Shown here: positions 9,118 to 17,087 of the stretch, one piece after another | Position numbering within the stretch: position 1 is the first letter of the stretch | Layout: each line of letters opens with the position of its first letter | NCBI RefSeq assembly: GCF_011207455.1 | Contig: NZ_CP048877.1 | Coordinates: 674,576-738,575 of the forward strand | Reading direction: 5' to 3' | Source of the DNA: Thermosulfuriphilus ammonigenes | GTDB lineage: Bacteria; Desulfobacterota; Thermodesulfobacteria; Thermodesulfobacteriales; ST65 | DNA length: 64,000 nucleotides | Notes under the pieces: generated by a model | What the model was told of the DNA's origin: nothing | Seen by the model: the letters and a program-made list of their open reading frames with translations, nothing else | Database searches by the model: none | Program-made: the position numbers and the translations under genes

Positions 9118-9960
9118 ATGTCTAAGTGGATATTAGGTTGTCGTCTTTGTTTTTTAACTCTTTTATTTTGTCTTCCTGTCAAGGGATATGCAATTCCTTT
9201 GACCGCTAATGAAGTAAAAACTCTAAAGACCGAGATCAATATACTATTACAATCTATCATAGTCGATACAGACGTATGGATACTAGGTACTCAATTTTTT
9301 GGTAATATCGATGGAAATCTTTTGTATACATCTCAAACCAATAATCAAGGCTGGATAGGGGTTCTATCTGGCTCTATTTCTGGAATCCCCATTAATATAA
9401 ACTATGAAGGAACATTAAGTAGTGATCCCGAAATTTCACTTGACATCGATGGTACAGTAGGAACAGATATTTGGAAGGGCAGTGCCAAAGGAATGATAAA
9501 CATAGGAGATAAGGATCCCATTACACAAAGTGTGGCAGTTTCTATCAATCCTCTCAAACAACAACTAAGTGTGCAGGGAGGGGTTAGTAATATAATTTGT
9601 AGTTGGAATATTTCTGCAATAAAGGACTTCGATGGCGATAAAAAAACGAAGGAAGGATATTTTCAAATAGACACTTCGATCGGAGTAGTTGAAATGCCTG
9701 TTATCCCTTCCCTTGCAGAAATAGGGACAGGATTCAAACTTTACCAAAAAAGTTGGCTTTATGAGTCATATATTAGAGGTAGAGTACTTATTTTCTTTGA
9801 GAAAACAAAAGTAGTAAATAAAGGGAATTTTAGTAATCCAAATAATTTTCCTGTTACAAATAAAATGGAAGTTAGTGCTGAGGTTCCTGAGCCATCAACT
9901 ATACTTCTCTTATTTACAGGTCTCTGCACTTCAGTAGTTAGTTTTAAAAAAAAAGAATGA
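9118..9960 (+). CDS. PEP-CTERM sorting domain protein (secreted)
   Basis: This 280-aa exported protein has a signal peptide (residues 1-25, ending KGYA), a beta-rich middle with no recognised catalytic motif, and a C-terminal VPEPSTILLLF helix ending in FKKKE. That is the PEP-CTERM sorting signal. A GGAAAGAGGAG site precedes the ATG. The middle domain is unlike that of the upstream PEP-CTERM protein, so the two are co-localised rather than tandem copies. AT-rich composition matches the island. The substrate or partner is unknown. Confidence 0.82.
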   Translation: MSKWILGCRLCFLTLLFCLPVKGYAIPLTANEVKTLKTEINILLQSIIVDTDVWILGTQFFGNIDGNLLYTSQTNNQGWIGVLSGSISGIPININYEGTLSSDPEISLDIDGTVGTDIWKGSAKGMINIGDKDPITQSVAVSINPLKQQLSVQGGVSNIICSWNISAIKDFDGDKKTKEGYFQIDTSIGVVEMPVIPSLAEIGTGFKLYQKSWLYESYIRGRVLIFFEKTKVVNKGNFSNPNNFPVTNKMEVSAEVPEPSTILLLFTGLCTSVVSFKKKE

Positions 9961-10443
9961 AAAAATAATCCCAATCTTAAACAAACTAGAATAAAATCCT
10001 AAAAGAACGCCTTTGTTTCATTTTTTGTTAATTTTTGTTTTTTTCTTGTGTAGAATAGACAATTAAAAGAAATTCTATTAAATGTGAGAATGAAATTTGT
10101 GATAAAAAATGTATCATGAATTTGGGCTGACCTTTGTTCTTTAAATAAAACTTGGCATTAGAGATTGATCTTACGATACTTGGTTCATATCGAGACTGGA
10201 TATCCTTATGAACTAATAAAGGAAAAGTTTATAAATTTTAGAAAACAGGGCCACAAATTAGTGACCATTCAATAGTCAGCTTAAGTTTTTAAGCGGTCTC
10301 TCGTCGTTGGTCAAATACGATATTTTCTTTGACTTTGCACCAAAGTGAGGGGAAAAAGGACATAGTGGAATTATGACAATTAGTGATTGAAATTATTTAT
10401 TAATGAGAGCATTTTTTAGACAACATGTTCAAAGGATCCATAG

Positions 10444-10484
10444 GGATCCGTTCCTATTTTTTGTCGAAAAATGGGAACGGATCC
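10444..10484. repeat. Long inverted repeat (18-bp arms, 5-base loop)
   Basis: The arm GGATCCGTTCCTATTTTT (10444-10461) is followed by loop TGTCG and AAAAATGGGAACGGATCC (10467-10484), with a single G-U type mismatch. It is AT-rich at the loop end and lacks a flanking T-run. It could be a protected RNA hairpin, a protein-binding dyad, or an end relic of a small mobile element. Confidence 0.8.
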
Positions 10485-10606
10485 TTAACGATGTCGACTA
10501 TTTAATGCCCCCATTAATACTACTAAAGTCCCCTATCGCCAAAAAAACAAAATAACTTTAGATTGACTTAAAACTCCTCCGAAAATACCCCACTTGAGGT
10601 ATAGAC

Positions 10607-10645
10607 AACCCCTTCGACTTTCCCTAAAAGCCTGAAAGGGGGGTT
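10607..10645 (+). terminator. Terminator or attenuator-like hairpin ahead of the response regulator
   Basis: AACCCC (10607-10612) pairs with GGGGTT (10640-10645), and inside it CTTTC (10618-10622) pairs with GAAAG (10634-10638). T-rich ATTTCTATTTTTTCT follows. It ends 33 bases before the ATG of the LuxR-type regulator, so it could control entry of transcription into that gene. Confidence 0.5.
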
Positions 10646-10677
10646 ATTTCTATTTTTTCTCTCTTTTTTATTATAAA

Positions 10678-11325
10678 ATGAAAATACTAAAGGTGATAAT
10701 CATTGAACATGATCATCTTTATTTGAAGAAATTAATTACATATTTAAACTCATTCTGTTTAAATATCTTAGGTACTTATACCAGTGGTAAAAGTGGTTTA
10801 CAAGCCATTTTAAAAAAGGAGCCACATGTGGTGCTTGTTGATTTAGATCTTCCTGACATGTCAGGAATTGAATTAATGAAGCGTGTCCTTAACAAGGGAC
10901 TAAATATAGAAATGATCGTTTTATCTAATAATGAGGATGAAAATCAGCTTTTTTCTGCCTTTAAGTATGGTGCTGTTGGTTATATTTTGAAGAATAAAAC
11001 AGATCCTAATGAAATAACAAGTCTCATAGAAAATGTCGTAAATGATTGTGCATTTATTTCTCCCAGAATGGCAAAAAGGATTTTAATGACTTTTAGAGAA
11101 AAACATGAGATCAACTTTGTCATAAAGTTAACTCCTCGAGAGCGAGAGATTCTTGAGTATTTATGCCAAGGCTTTGCCCCTAAAAAAATTTCTCTCATGT
11201 TAAATATAAGCTATCAGACGGTCCGAGTTCACCTTAAAAATATTTATAAAAAGTTACAAGTTAACTCTTTGGTTGAAGCTTTAGCTCTTTGTAGAAAATA
11301 TAAAAAAAACAATTTGGTCGAATAG
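10678..11325 (+). CDS. NarL/LuxR-type response regulator in the PEP-CTERM island
   Basis: This 215-aa two-domain regulator has a receiver domain at about residues 4-120 with the phospho-acceptor Asp at D55 (VVLVDLDLPDMSG), conserved Ser/Lys positions (LSNN and LKNK), and an acidic pocket that is slightly atypical (E10-H11-D12). A GerE/LuxR helix-turn-helix follows at about 147-205 (LTPREREILEYLCQG, then SYQTVRVHLKNIYKKL). No partner kinase is adjacent. Lying between PEP-CTERM genes in the same orientation, it is a good candidate regulator of them, which is inference. No clear Shine-Dalgarno sequence precedes the ATG. Confidence 0.85.
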   Translation: MKILKVIIIEHDHLYLKKLITYLNSFCLNILGTYTSGKSGLQAILKKEPHVVLVDLDLPDMSGIELMKRVLNKGLNIEMIVLSNNEDENQLFSAFKYGAVGYILKNKTDPNEITSLIENVVNDCAFISPRMAKRILMTFREKHEINFVIKLTPREREILEYLCQGFAPKKISLMLNISYQTVRVHLKNIYKKLQVNSLVEALALCRKYKKNNLVE

Positions 11326-11369
11326 TTTTTTATCTCGGACTAAAAAAAACTAAAAAGGGAGGAGGTATC

Positions 11370-12110
11370 ATGAAAATAAACAATTTTTTCTCCCTTATAG
11401 TTCTCTGCCTTATAGCTCTCTGTTTTAGCTCACTTAGAGCTAATGCTACTTTTATCATGATAGATACGCAAAGTTTTGCTAATGCTAATTATGATTTTAA
11501 CTATCAAATACCTCCAAATTCTCGACCGAGTTCTCCTTTGGGTGGTATACCCTTCGATATACCTTCTATTGGGAATAACTTTTATTTGTTCTCTGATAGC
11601 AATCCTGATCCTTTGATTATTCCAATAAACAACGTTTCTGAGATCACAAAAGTTTATTTTCTTATTAATACATCCTGGGGAATACCCGGTTATCATTCTG
11701 GAAGTATCCAGTTTTATTTTGATGGCAGTAATACCCCTGGTTTTTTATATGATTTATATTGTGGATTAAATGTCAGAGATTGGAACGATGGCACCTACGC
11801 AAATAGCGTTAGTAGTCCTGATGTGACCCCTGATGTGTATTGGGTTCTTTCTGATCAATGGGGAACACCCGGACGTATAGATTTATTGACTGTCTCTATC
11901 CCCTCTACTTTTTTTAACAGTCTTTTAACAAAAATTGTAATTGAAGATTATGGTCGAGATTATGAATCTCGACTAAGAGTTGCGGGAATTACCTTAAAAA
12001 CAGCTGTTGCACCGGTTCCTGAACCCTCGGGTCTGTCATATTGTTTGTTATCCTTTGGGGCCCTTTTTTGGATTCGAAAGAAAATATACTCTCCAGAAAA
12101 GGACATATAA
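11370..12110 (+). CDS. PEP-CTERM sorting domain protein (secreted)
   Basis: This 246-aa exported protein has a signal peptide (residues 1-26, ending LRANA). The beta-sandwich-like middle is rich in aromatic residues (WGIPGYHSGSIQFYF). The C-terminal tail VPVPEPSGLSYCLL, then a hydrophobic stretch and IRKK, is a PEP-CTERM signal. A GGGAGGAGG site lies just before the ATG, and the gene follows the response regulator by 45 bases, so the two are probably cotranscribed. It is AT-rich like the other two PEP-CTERM genes. Function beyond surface or matrix location cannot be read. Confidence 0.82.
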   Translation: MKINNFFSLIVLCLIALCFSSLRANATFIMIDTQSFANANYDFNYQIPPNSRPSSPLGGIPFDIPSIGNNFYLFSDSNPDPLIIPINNVSEITKVYFLINTSWGIPGYHSGSIQFYFDGSNTPGFLYDLYCGLNVRDWNDGTYANSVSSPDVTPDVYWVLSDQWGTPGRIDLLTVSIPSTFFNSLLTKIVIEDYGRDYESRLRVAGITLKTAVAPVPEPSGLSYCLLSFGALFWIRKKIYSPEKDI

Positions 12111-12309
12111 ATGCCTTCTAACGTTTGTCTTACTGTCTGTAAAGTTCATGGAGAAACTCATTGCTCCCAGAAAAGGACAGGTGACAGGAAAAGCTTATAA
12201 GGAGAGGGAGTGTACAACTTAAGATAGGTCCTCATGAAATTTATACAAAACCAAGTGGATGATTCTATAAAATACTCTCGATGGTGTAAGCTTGCGGAAG
12301 AGGCGTTCA

Positions 12310-13060
12310 CCGAGACCTATGTTCTGGTTTTCTCGTCAGGGTCTTTTTGACCGTGAGAACTCTTCTCCCCCAATGATTGATCCACTCCCATTTGAGTACA
12401 AGGATCTCGAAACGCCTGGGCCCCATCCGAAGGCGAAAATAGAAGGATGTCCAACGTAAAGAAGGCGAGATTTGCAGGCTTCTTTCAAGCACCCGCTCGA
12501 CCTCTTCTAGGGCTGGAACTTTTCATTTGACGAACATTTTCGGCAGAATCGAAGGAATTGTAAGGGCGCAACTGTTGCCCCCTCGCGATCGCCGATACGC
12601 CTGAGATCCTGAAACAGCGATTTACGGTGGATACGGCAAGTTTCTGTTCGAGGAGTCTTTTTTTCAGGAAATTATAGTTTTATTATCGCGACAGGCATAG
12701 AAGCCCGGGATGGAGAGGATACGCCTCACACAAATTGCAGGGCGACTCCATGTAATCTTTCGCGGTCTCATCGATGTTCGGGTGACAAGGATCTGATCGG
12801 TAAGGATCGCGGTGAGAAGTCCTCTGTCACGGTCGGAGATGAGATCAAGGGCTACCCTCGGCAAGATCCTCGGCGGTACAGCAACGAAACTTAATGGCTC
12901 CCTCCCTGAGGCCAGACCGATGAAGTCACCTTCGCCTCTTTTAGAGAAGTGTAGAGTCTTGATTCGATCGCCCCTAGATACATCAATGTAGCAGATTATG
13001 CCATCACCCCGTGGAGTGCTTAGAGAGGTGAGCCATAACCACCTCCTGATCAGTTTTTTA
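12310..13060 (-). pseudogene. Decayed tyrosine recombinase (integrase) downstream of tRNA-Leu
   Basis: The minus strand read across frames gives pieces in integrase order. The start region is MAHLSKHSTG (ATG about 13031), with DGIICYIDVSRGDRIKT in another frame. Then comes NRNL...QAYRRSRGGNS, then KVPALEEVERVLE and LRMGPRRFEILVLKWEWIN. The last resembles the box I region (R of the RHRY set), followed by a beta-hairpin VLTVKKTLTRKP. The C-terminal box II with the catalytic Tyr is not found. Several stops and shifts inactivate it. Its position at the 3' end of a tRNA gene is typical for such integrases. Limits are approximate. Confidence 0.5.
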
Positions 13061-13094
13061 CCGTGTATTTACTAGGCCCTCGACGGTAACCATT

Positions 13095-13144
13095 AAAATT
13101 CGTAAAAAAGGAGGACTTAAAAATGGCGGGAATTTACGAATTTT
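13095..13144 (-). repeat. Inverted repeat touching the tRNA-Leu 3' end
   Basis: AAAATTCGTAAA (13095-13106) and TTTACGAATTTT (13133-13144) are exact inverted copies with a 26-base loop. The right copy runs up to the encoded CCA of tRNA-Leu. On the minus strand it follows the tRNA and could serve as terminator, or be part of an attachment-site region. Confidence 0.6.
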
Positions 13145-13231
13145 GGTGCCGAGGGGGGGAGTCGAACCCCCACGGGGCTAGGCCCCTGCGGATTTTGAGT
13201 CCGCCGCGTCTGCCAGTTCCGCCACCTCGGC
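13144..13231 (-). tRNA. tRNA-Leu (anticodon CAA)
   Basis: On the minus strand the acceptor stem GCCGAGG pairs with CCTCGGC, the anticodon stem GCGGA/TCCGC holds loop CTCAAAA, and a long variable arm (GGGGC...GCCCC) marks a class II tRNA. T-arm and encoded CCA are present. The decayed integrase lies just past its 3' end. Confidence 0.95.
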
Positions 13232-13310
13232 TCAAAGAAGCCCTTTGTGGTCAACGGATTTACCACGATCACTTATCCCCTGCAAGTTCTGGCCAAAAGA
13301 CTCGGTTTGA

Positions 13311-13598
13311 TCAGGCCTGGGCAGTGAGCTGGGCCAAACATCTTTTTAGGCTGGAGAGGCCACAGGAGTGGAGCTGAATGAGGGGGATATCATTTTCTCT
13401 ATGGGCAGTAAGAACCTGCTTGCGGGCCTCATGGGAGACCTTGTTGGTAAATAAAATAATGGCATCAACATTTTTAATCTTTCGAGAAAGCCTCGGTACC
13501 AAACGAGAATAAACCCGCAATTCGATCCCCTTCTTCCGGGCCTCAGTTTCGTATTCTTTGCGCAATCTATCCATTCCTCCCACCAGAACAACACACAT
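13311..13598 (-). CDS. DUF2325 domain protein
   Basis: This small 95-aa protein has the DUF2325 fold: MCVVLVGGMDRLRKEYE at the start, then VDAIILFTNKVSHEARKQV, and HSCGLSSLKRCLAQL near the end. These are Rossmann-like, with conserved Cys/His at the C-terminus. The biochemical role is not established. The ATG has a strong AGGAGGAGGTT site, and a perfect 11-bp inverted repeat lies directly upstream, so the gene is probably repressed by a dimeric regulator. In other anaerobes such genes are often near ferrous iron transport genes; none is seen here. Confidence 0.85.
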   Translation of the reverse strand: MCVVLVGGMDRLRKEYETEARKKGIELRVYSRLVPRLSRKIKNVDAIILFTNKVSHEARKQVLTAHRENDIPLIQLHSCGLSSLKRCLAQLTAQA

Positions 13599-13608
13599 AA
13601 CCTCCTCC

Positions 13609-13639
13609 TAAGTAATTGAGTTTTAGTTTCAATTACTTA
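13609..13639 (-). promoter_or_regulatory. Palindromic operator upstream of the DUF2325 gene
   Basis: TAAGTAATTGA (13609-13619) and TCAATTACTTA (13629-13639) are perfect inverted copies around the 9-base spacer GTTTTAGTT. The dyad ends 10 bases before the start codon and overlaps the expected leader, a classic repressor position. Its AT-rich symmetry is compatible with a Fur-family or MarR-family site, but the regulator cannot be named. Confidence 0.65.
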
Positions 13640-13778
13640 AAGAGGGAGGAATTGTCAAGGAGATTTATTTCTCGGCTTTTTTGAGCCTTGGGCAGCCGGC
13701 CTGTAGATTATTTAAGAGGGCTAAAGACCAGCTTAGCCAGTTGACAAGCGGGGCTTGAGGGGTAATTTTCTAAAGGCT

Positions 13779-13853
13779 TCCGGGGTCGTCTAATTGGTAG
13801 GACATGGGACTTTGGATCCCAGTATCCAGGTTCGAATCCTGGCCCCGGAGCCA
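13779..13853 (+). tRNA. tRNA-Gln (anticodon UUG)
   Basis: Acceptor stem TCCGGGG/CCCCGGA, anticodon stem TGGGA/TCCCA around loop CTTTGGA, T-arm CCAGG-TTCGAAT-CCTGG, and encoded CCA after discriminator G. Confidence 0.95.
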
Positions 13854-13902
13854 TAATCTTCCAGTTGGTGGCCATTTTCCCTTTAACAGGGCAGCCAAGA
13901 CG

Positions 13903-14244
13903 TTATTCAAAATATCTCTCTTCGAGGATAACTCCGGCCTCCTTAAGACGCCGGAAATCTTCTTTAAGTCGGCTATTGGCAATATTTTTGTTCAGCCGGG
14001 TTGTATCCAAATCCTCATCAGAAAAGCCCATGACATAGACCTTTTCCACCCGGTAGACCTGGTCGGCCAACTTGAATCGGAACATGGCCTTTAAGAAGTA
14101 GGCCTCTTTTTCTTCAACGATTTCGGCCTCTGGATGGACTTTACAGGTGGCTGTTATTCGGGCCAGATTTACCTCTCCCTCTATTCTGTTGCCCGCCTGG
14201 GCCAATTTTATGATGTCTTCAAGACGGACGATCTTCTCGGCCAT
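13903..14244 (-). CDS. Conserved hypothetical protein, 113 aa
   Basis: This soluble protein is not recognised. It begins MAEKIVRLEDIIKLAQAG and is rich in charged residues. The centre is predicted beta-strand (ATCKVHPEAEIVEEKEAYFLKA) and the end is helical (RLKEDFRRLKEAGVILEE). No signal peptide, membrane segment or cysteine motif is present. It has a good AAGGAGGTAAC site. It lies 99 bases past the UbiX-type gene in the same direction and could be the last gene of the menaquinone cluster. The codon pattern looks like real coding sequence. Confidence 0.75.
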   Translation of the reverse strand: MAEKIVRLEDIIKLAQAGNRIEGEVNLARITATCKVHPEAEIVEEKEAYFLKAMFRFKLADQVYRVEKVYVMGFSDEDLDTTRLNKNIANSRLKEDFRRLKEAGVILEERYFE

Positions 14245-14343
14245 AAGTTACCTCCTTATGCTTTTTACCTGCTTTAAAGGTAGTATTTCGACAAAAAAAG
14301 GCAACAAATTGCTTTTATAGAAGATTCTTAGCTAAAACTTTGA

Positions 14344-14895
14344 TTAGTTTCCCCAGCGGGGATGATGGACGGGAAGACCAAGACGGGCCAGGAGTCGGCG
14401 GACAAAAAAGGCAACCATTTCTTCTAGAGTCTCCGGGCGATAATAAAAAGCGGGCATGGCCGGGTAGATAATCGCCCCGGCCTCAGAGGCTCGAAGCATA
14501 TTTTCCAAGTGAATGCGATTAAACGGCGTCTCCCTTACAACCAGGTAAAGGGGACGGCCCTCCTTAAGAAAGACATCCGCGGCCCGATGAATAAGGTTGC
14601 TGGCCAGCCCCTGGGCCACAGCGGCCAAGGTTCCCATAGTGCAGGGACAGATAACCATGGCCTCATAGGGGGCAGAACCGCTGGCCGGGGGAGCAAAGAG
14701 ATCATCCGCCCGATAGATGGCCTTAGCTAAGGAGGCAAGGTTTTGGGGAGGTTCTCCCAGTTCGTGGGCATAGACCTTTTCCCCGGCAGAGGAAAAGATG
14801 ACCTCTACCTCGGCTCCGACCTCGGTGGCGTTTTCTACTAGCTTCTTACCGTAGATGGAGCCAGAGGCCCCGGTTATGGCCACCAAAAGCCTCAT
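14344..14895 (-). CDS. ubiX: UbiX-type flavin prenyltransferase (MqnM-like)
   Basis: This enzyme makes prenylated FMN, the cofactor of UbiD decarboxylases, from FMN and dimethylallyl phosphate. The 183-aa protein starts MRLLVAITGASGSIYGKKL, the UbiX signature with the FMN-binding GASGS. It also has AMVICPCTMGTLAAVAQGL and PLYLVVRETPFNRIHLENML. The start codon overlaps the stop of the UbiD-type gene by four bases, so the two are translationally coupled. In the futalosine pathway such a pair supports decarboxylation of the 1,4-dihydroxy-6-naphthoate intermediate. Confidence 0.95.
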   Translation of the reverse strand: MRLLVAITGASGSIYGKKLVENATEVGAEVEVIFSSAGEKVYAHELGEPPQNLASLAKAIYRADDLFAPPASGSAPYEAMVICPCTMGTLAAVAQGLASNLIHRAADVFLKEGRPLYLVVRETPFNRIHLENMLRASEAGAIIYPAMPAFYYRPETLEEMVAFFVRRLLARLGLPVHHPRWGN

Positions 14896-16352
14896 TTTCT
14901 CAGCCTCTTAACTATCTTCTGCCAGATGGGTTCTACCTTTTGTCTGGTGGCCTCGTCCATCTCTATTACGGCCGGCCAATCACGCAAGAAGCCTTCTTCT
15001 GGCCACTTACGGGTGGCATCTATGGCCATCTTGCTTCCGTAATGAAGGTGGGGAGCAGCGTGATCCAGAGCATCCACCGGCCCATCGACAAAGAAGATAT
15101 CTCTTCTGGGATCAATGTTGTTGGTCATCCGCCAGAGGCATTCTGAAAGATCCTGGACATTTACTTCCCGGTCAAAGACGACAATGATCTTGGTGAACAT
15201 CATCTGCCCTAATCCCCAAAGGGCGCAGGCCACCTTCCGAGCATGACCTGGATAACGTTTGTCAATAGAGACAAAGGCCAGGTTGTGAAAGACCCCCTCG
15301 ATAGGGAGGTTCATGTCTACAATCTCTGGCAATGTCCGCTTTATGAGGGGGAGAAAAAGCCTCTCGGTAGCTTTGGCCATATAGCAGTCCTCTTGAGGAG
15401 GGCGTCCGACGATAGTGGCCGGATAGATGGCCTTTTTGCGCATGGTGAGGCAGGTAACATGAAAGACAGGATAATAGTCTGGTAAAGAGTAGTATCCGGT
15501 ATGATCACCAAAGGGGCCTTCAAGGCGCCTCTCTCCGGGCTCCACATAGCCCTCCAAGACAAACTGACTGTTGGCCGGGACCTCAAGGTCTACAGTTTGG
15601 CACCTGACAAGCTCCACCGGCTCTCCGCGCAGAAAACCGGCAAAGATGAACTCATCTAAGTCATCGGGCAGTGGAGCCGTGGCCGCATAAGTCACAGCTG
15701 GATCTGGACCTATAGCCACAGCCACCGGGAGCCTCTCTCCCCGGGCCTCGGCCACCCGGTAATGTTGGGCCCCTCCTTTGTGAGTATGCCAGTGCATGCC
15801 GGTGGTCCGCTTATCAAAGACCTGCATGCGGTACATGCCCACATTTCGTTTGCCCGTTTCGGGATGTTTGGTGATAACCACCGGCAGGGTAATGAAAGGC
15901 CCCCCGTCCTCTGGCCAACAGTGGAGAATAGGAAGCTGGTCGAGATCTACCTCTTCTCCCTTGAGAACTATCTCCTGGCACGGCGCCTTTTTGACTATCC
16001 GGGGCAAGGAGTTGGCCAAACGCTTTATCTTCGGCACCAGTTTGAGTTTTTTAACGATGGAATCTGGAGCCTCGACCTCTATGAAGGTGGTAATTTCCTC
16101 GGCCAGAGACTCGAGGCTCTCCACCCCCAAAGCCAAACACATTCTTCTCTCAGAACCAAAGGCATTGGTAATCACCGGATATCGATAGCCAGAGACATTT
16201 TCAAACAATAAGGCCGGCCCATAGGCCTTAGAAACCCGATCGGTGATCTCTGTAATCTCCAATTTTGGACTTACAGGGTCTTTTATCCTCAGGAGTTCTC
16301 CCTCGGCCTCCAGAGTCTGAATGAAGTGTTGGAGATCCTTGTATGCAATCAT
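14892..16352 (-). CDS. ubiD: UbiD-family decarboxylase (MqnL-like, menaquinone pathway)
   Basis: This 486-aa prenyl-FMN-dependent decarboxylase has family segments NAFGSERRMCLALGV near residue 65, HCWPEDGGPFITLP near 145, GMYRMQVFDKRTTGMHWHTHKG around 170-190, and GEPVELVRCQTVDLEVPANSQFVLEGYVEPGER around 255-290. The last contains the E-x-Y-x-x-P-E-E/R active-site neighbourhood. Length is normal. It sits between menG and ubiX in the menaquinone cluster, which makes decarboxylation of the prenylated naphthoate the likely role rather than ubiquinone synthesis. Confidence 0.95.
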   Translation of the reverse strand: MIAYKDLQHFIQTLEAEGELLRIKDPVSPKLEITEITDRVSKAYGPALLFENVSGYRYPVITNAFGSERRMCLALGVESLESLAEEITTFIEVEAPDSIVKKLKLVPKIKRLANSLPRIVKKAPCQEIVLKGEEVDLDQLPILHCWPEDGGPFITLPVVITKHPETGKRNVGMYRMQVFDKRTTGMHWHTHKGGAQHYRVAEARGERLPVAVAIGPDPAVTYAATAPLPDDLDEFIFAGFLRGEPVELVRCQTVDLEVPANSQFVLEGYVEPGERRLEGPFGDHTGYYSLPDYYPVFHVTCLTMRKKAIYPATIVGRPPQEDCYMAKATERLFLPLIKRTLPEIVDMNLPIEGVFHNLAFVSIDKRYPGHARKVACALWGLGQMMFTKIIVVFDREVNVQDLSECLWRMTNNIDPRRDIFFVDGPVDALDHAAPHLHYGSKMAIDATRKWPEEGFLRDWPAVIEMDEATRQKVEPIWQKIVKRLRK

Positions 16353-16385
16353 GGCTCCTCCGGTAATCAGCCCTCATTGGGTGCT

Positions 16386-17087
16386 TTATTTTATTCCTGT
16401 GTATATGGTCACAATTCCCATGGTCAGGGGACGATGGCTTACCTCTTTGAATCCGACCTCTTCCATCATAAAGGCGAAACGTGTCGGTTCGGGAAAGGCC
16501 CAAATGGAGGAGGCCAGGTAGCGATAGGCCTCCTCGTCTCCGGAGATGATTCCAGCCACCTTGGGGAGGATATGGGAGAGATAAAAACGGTAAAGGCCCC
16601 TGAAAAGCCCTTTGGGCCTGGAGAATTCAAGGATTACCACCTTACCTCTGGGCTTAAGGACCCGGTGCATTTCTGAGAGGCCTTTGTCTGGCCGGGAAAG
16701 GTTGCGTATCCCAAAGGCTACCGTGGCTCCCCAGACACATTCATCTTCCAGAGGAAGGCGTTCACCATCGCCACAGACCGAGAGAATTAAGTCCTCTTGG
16801 GAGTCAGTCTTGAGGCGGGCCTTTCCATAGGCCAGCATCTCATAACAGAAGTCAACGGCAATTACCTCCCGCGGCCGCTGACGGACAAGCTCGAGGGCCA
16901 GAGGGAGGGTTCCAGCGCACAGGTCGAGTATAGGGCCCTGATAGTGATAAAGCTCTCGGGCGGCCCGTTGCCGCCAGAGATGGTCTATGCCAAAGCTGGT
17001 AATAGTGTTGACAAGGTCATAGCGTCTGACTACTGCCGAAAACTTTTCTTTGACGAAACGCTTTTTGTCTTTTCTTTCGGCTAACAT
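16386..17087 (-). CDS. menG: Demethylmenaquinone methyltransferase (UbiE/MenG)
   Basis: This SAM-dependent C-methyltransferase performs the last step of menaquinone synthesis. The 233-aa protein has RRYDLVNTITSFGIDHLWRQ at residues 23-42, the UbiE signature, the SAM loop ILDLCAGTLPLALEL (DLCAGTG motif with a variant Leu), VAFGIRNLSRPDKGL around 125, and RVLKPRGKVVILEFSRP around 142. The ATG overlaps the stop end of mqnA by 7 bases. Placement in an mqn cluster confirms menaquinone as the substrate. Confidence 0.95.
   Translation of the reverse strand: MLAERKDKKRFVKEKFSAVVRRYDLVNTITSFGIDHLWRQRAARELYHYQGPILDLCAGTLPLALELVRQRPREVIAVDFCYEMLAYGKARLKTDSQEDLILSVCGDGERLPLEDECVWGATVAFGIRNLSRPDKGLSEMHRVLKPRGKVVILEFSRPKGLFRGLYRFYLSHILPKVAGIISGDEEAYRYLASSIWAFPEPTRFAFMMEEVGFKEVSHRPLTMGIVTIYTGIK

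Larger units (their letters stand above)
9961..10677. other. AT-rich intergenic region with two hairpins
   Basis: No open frame with coding character is seen across this stretch of about 700 bases. It holds a strong 18-bp-arm hairpin (10444-10484) and a GC-rich hairpin followed by a T-tract (10607-10645) just before the response regulator. Its size suggests a complex promoter or a deleted gene. Confidence 0.5.

Noticed and set aside
10141-10170. Possible sigma-54 (-24/-12) promoter, TTGGCA...TTGA
   Set aside because: The GG to GA spacing is one base too long and the -12 GC is missing.
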